Shown in pieces: positions 5,954 through 7,243 of a DNA stretch of 7,243 nucleotides. The stretch comes from Vicinamibacteria bacterium (GTDB lineage Bacteria; Acidobacteriota; Vicinamibacteria; Vicinamibacterales; 2-12-FULL-66-21): the NCBI GenBank assembly GCA_025937075.1, contig JAICSD010000232.1, positions 1-7,243 of the forward strand, in the 5' to 3' direction. The translations under genes were made by a program, and so were the position numbers. The notes beneath the pieces were generated by a model that saw nothing but the letters and a program-made list of their open reading frames with translations, ran no database searches and was not told the DNA's origin. Within the stretch, counting starts at the first letter, position 1; every line of letters begins with the position of its first letter.

Positions 5954-6412
5954 TCAAGAACGGCCGTTCTCCGCGTTCAGCCACAGGATCAGCGCGTCTT
6001 CTTCGGGTTTTGTGTAATAGGCGGGCCGCCTGGCGACGATGCGAAAGCCCAGCGATTCATAGAGACGCAGCGCGGCCTCGTTCGACTGCCGCACCTCGAG
6101 CGTGGCTTTCCGTGCGCCGGCTGCACGCGCCTCCTCCAGCACGTATTGCAGCAGTGAGGACGCGATGCCCTGGCGCCGCCGCTCGACCGCGACCGCCATC
6201 GTGTTGATGTGGACCTCGTCGAAGATCACCCAGCACGCGCAGAACGCGGCGAGTTCGCCGGCCTCGTCCCGCGCCAGGTAGACGCGCGTGACATCTGAGT
6301 TGCGCATCTCCCAGAGCAACGCGTCCTTCGACCATGGGTTGGTGAACGAGGCGGCTTCCAGCGCCACGACCTCGTCCACCGCGGATTCATCCGTCAGGCG
6401 GGAAAACCGCAC
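5954..6412 (-). CDS. rimI: Protein N-terminal-alanine acetyltransferase, RimI-type GNAT
   Basis: This is a GNAT acetyltransferase using acetyl-CoA. The family's known substrate in enterobacteria is the N-terminal alanine of ribosomal protein S18; here the target is inferred. The protein is 152 residues, the usual RimI size. The acetyl-CoA pyrophosphate loop is RRRQGIA (78-84). The C-terminal RimI signature runs from LEVR (105-108) through SNEAALRLYESLGF (110-123). E106 and Y118 have the same 12-residue spacing as the Glu base and Tyr acid described for Salmonella RimI. The N-terminal FTNPWS (23-28) matches the conserved substrate-loop segment. The start is GTG, one base after the tsaB TGA, with no clear Shine-Dalgarno of its own, so it is probably translated by coupling to tsaB. 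The tsaB-rimI pairing is common in bacteria and supports the RimI call over other GNATs. Confidence 0.92.
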   Translation of the reverse strand: MRFSRLTDESAVDEVVALEAASFTNPWSKDALLWEMRNSDVTRVYLARDEAGELAAFCACWVIFDEVHINTMAVAVERRRQGIASSLLQYVLEEARAAGARKATLEVRQSNEAALRLYESLGFRIVARRPAYYTKPEEDALILWLNAENGRS

Positions 6413-6413
6413 G

Positions 6414-7103
6414 TCAGTCGAACTTCTTCCGATCCCTGGCGAGTTCGGCGTCAGGGCGGCGGACGTATTGAGGGATCACCGCGTGCGGCGAGACGCCGCG
6501 CTGCGGATCGGCCGCGGCAATCTGGCCGGCGATGCCGGCCAGCAGGGGAACCGTCTCCGCGACCGTCGCGCGGTCGCCGACCCGCTCGAGGATGATCTCG
6601 CGCGACTTGACGGCGCCGTCGCCGACGAAGTGGACGCGCGGCAGCGTGTCGAGTCGCGATTGCCAGGCGTCCAGCGTGGTGACCGGCGGACGCGACGACG
6701 GGGCTTCGATCGTCCGGCCCTCCCCGTCCAGCAGCGTGGCGAAGACTTCATGCCGATGCGCGTCGATCCAGATCGCCGTGGCGTGAAGGGTGCCGGTGGT
6801 GCGCGCGAGGGCTTCGAAGGCGCTCACCGGATACACCTTCAGGCCTCGCGCGAACGCGAGCCCCTGGATCGTCGAGAGGCCAACGCGCAGTCCCGTGAAA
6901 GAGCCCGGGCCGGTGACGACGGCAAACGCGTCGATCGTGTCGAGCGAGCAGCGCGCGGCGTCGAGCACATCCATCAGCTCCCGCGGCAATCGCTCGGCGT
7001 GCGTACGCGACGGATCGCCCGCACGCTCGACGAGCACCCGCCCGTCGCGCACCACCGCTGCGCTGCCTGCCGTTGACGACGTGTCGAGCGAAAGGATGAC
7101 CAT
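6414..7103 (-). CDS. tsaB: tRNA t6A biosynthesis protein TsaB (YeaZ)
   Basis: TsaB is the non-catalytic partner of TsaD in the complex (with TsaE) that transfers threonylcarbamoyl to A37 of ANN-decoding tRNAs, an essential cytoplasmic modification. The protein is 229 residues, close to the roughly 231 of the E. coli protein. It opens with the ASKHA-fold strand ILSLDTSS (3-10), has the THAE motif at 34-37, and carries the hallmark GPGSFTGLRVG at 65-75. The long C-terminal domain expected of TsaD, with its metal-binding histidines, is absent, which separates it from TsaD. The ATG at 7101-7103 puts the DTSS motif at the usual distance from the N-terminus. There is no Shine-Dalgarno in the bases before it. 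It heads the minus-strand cluster and is divergent from mutS. Confidence 0.95.
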   Translation of the reverse strand: MVILSLDTSSTAGSAAVVRDGRVLVERAGDPSRTHAERLPRELMDVLDAARCSLDTIDAFAVVTGPGSFTGLRVGLSTIQGLAFARGLKVYPVSAFEALARTTGTLHATAIWIDAHRHEVFATLLDGEGRTIEAPSSRPPVTTLDAWQSRLDTLPRVHFVGDGAVKSREIILERVGDRATVAETVPLLAGIAGQIAAADPQRGVSPHAVIPQYVRRPDAELARDRKKFD

Positions 7104-7122
7104 AGGAAATCAGAGCAACCGG

Positions 7123-7150
7123 CAATCTCCAATCTAAAATCTTCAATGTT
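7123..7150. repeat. Four tandem degenerate heptamers between tsaB and mutS
   Basis: Four consecutive 7-base units are CAATCTC, CAATCTA, AAATCTT and CAATGTT, sharing the pattern (C/A)AAT(C/G)T-N. They fill the core of the 68-bp divergent region, and the last unit runs into the mutS -10 element. The AATC core is shared with the GAATC heptamers at 167-214, although the flanking bases differ. Confidence 0.55.
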
Positions 7151-7155
7151 ATACT
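7147..7155 (+). promoter_or_regulatory. Extended -10 promoter of mutS
   Basis: TG-T-TATACT is a full TGn extension plus a five-of-six match to TATAAT, in an AT-rich pocket of otherwise GC-rich DNA. There is no good -35 hexamer; the heptamers occupy that place. Extended -10 promoters can work without a strong -35. Transcription would start near 7162, only about 10 bases before the mutS ATG. Confidence 0.55.
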
Positions 7156-7178
7156 CGCTCCCTTCCCGCCGATGTCCA
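7148..7178 (-). promoter_or_regulatory. Possible promoter of tsaB, back-to-back with the mutS promoter
   Basis: On the minus strand TATAAC (7148-7153) matches five of six -10 bases. TGGACA (7173-7178), which lies in the first codons of mutS, matches five of six -35 bases. The 19-base spacer is longer than the preferred 17. The -10 shares its bases with the plus-strand mutS -10, so the two directions would compete. The predicted tsaB leader is about 38 bases. Confidence 0.35.
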
Positions 7179-7243
7179 CGCTCTTCACCGAGCCGGCCAG
7201 CGCCACGCCGGCTATGCGGCAGTATTTCGACGCCAAACGACAG
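7172..7243 (+). CDS. mutS: DNA mismatch repair protein MutS, N-terminal 24 codons
   Basis: The frame is open from the ATG at 7172-7174 to the window edge. The 24 visible residues read MSTLFTE, then a stretch ending in TPAMRQYFDAKRQ, which matches the characteristic MutS opening (T-P-x-M-x-Q-Y-x-x-x-K). In MutS this leads into the mismatch-binding domain, whose Phe-x-Glu motif would lie just beyond the window. MutS recognises mispairs and recruits MutL. No Shine-Dalgarno is visible in the pyrimidine-rich leader. The call rests on a short N-terminus, but the motif is distinctive. Confidence 0.82.
   Translation, partial: MSTLFTEPASATPAMRQYFDAKRQ

Noticed and set aside
6288..7076. A 262-codon plus-strand frame opposite tsaB
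   Set aside because: No motif and biased composition; TsaB hallmark GPGSFTGLRVG is on the minus strand.
1..7243. tRNA, rRNA, CRISPR array, insertion sequence or phage signature
   Set aside because: I saw no cloverleaf-like sequence, regularly spaced repeats with spacers, transposase motif or terminal inverted repeats; nearly all bases are in recognised genes.

Overview
The window is chromosomal, very GC-rich (about two-thirds G+C by eye) and densely packed with genes. It looks like a core-genome stretch of a bacterium that makes phosphatidylethanolamine. The mix of an NtrY-like giant sensor kinase, a short-form phosphatidylserine decarboxylase, and heptameric AATC-type intergenic repeats fits an environmental high-GC phylum. 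My guess is Acidobacteriota (Vicinamibacteria-like), but that is inference from gene style and no marker here proves it. I see no phage, transposon, CRISPR, rRNA or tRNA signature.

Layout. Positions 1-144 hold the 5' end of an unrecognised minus-strand gene. A 132-bp divergent intergenic region follows, carrying heptameric repeats. Positions 277-4206 (+) encode a 1309-residue membrane histidine kinase. Its inferred architecture is 12 transmembrane helices and three extracytoplasmic sensor regions, followed by HAMP, HisKA and HATPase. Its 3' end overlaps the 3' end of the convergent pssA by 53 bp.

On the minus strand, reading from 7103 down to 4154, the order is tsaB, rimI, a DUF465/YdcH-like small coiled-coil gene, psd, pssA. 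tsaB and rimI are separated by one base, and psd and pssA overlap by 8 bp, so each pair is probably translationally coupled. A terminator-like hairpin with a 7-T tract sits between the DUF465 gene and psd. It ends only 6 bases before the psd start codon, so it either separates the two halves of the cluster or acts as a control element on psd-pssA. From 7172 the plus strand carries the first 24 codons of mutS, divergent from tsaB across a 68-bp region with back-to-back promoter-like sequences and another run of heptamers.

Function. Psd and PssA are consecutive phosphatidylethanolamine enzymes: PssA makes phosphatidylserine and Psd decarboxylates it. TsaB is part of the machinery for the essential tRNA t6A modification. 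RimI is a protein N-terminal acetyltransferase often found next to tsaB. MutS starts mismatch repair. The kinase is the one unusual gene. It has no response regulator in view, and its ligand cannot be told from sequence. I did not find a clearly new multi-gene system. The best leads are the kinase architecture, the psd leader hairpin and the two heptamer clusters.
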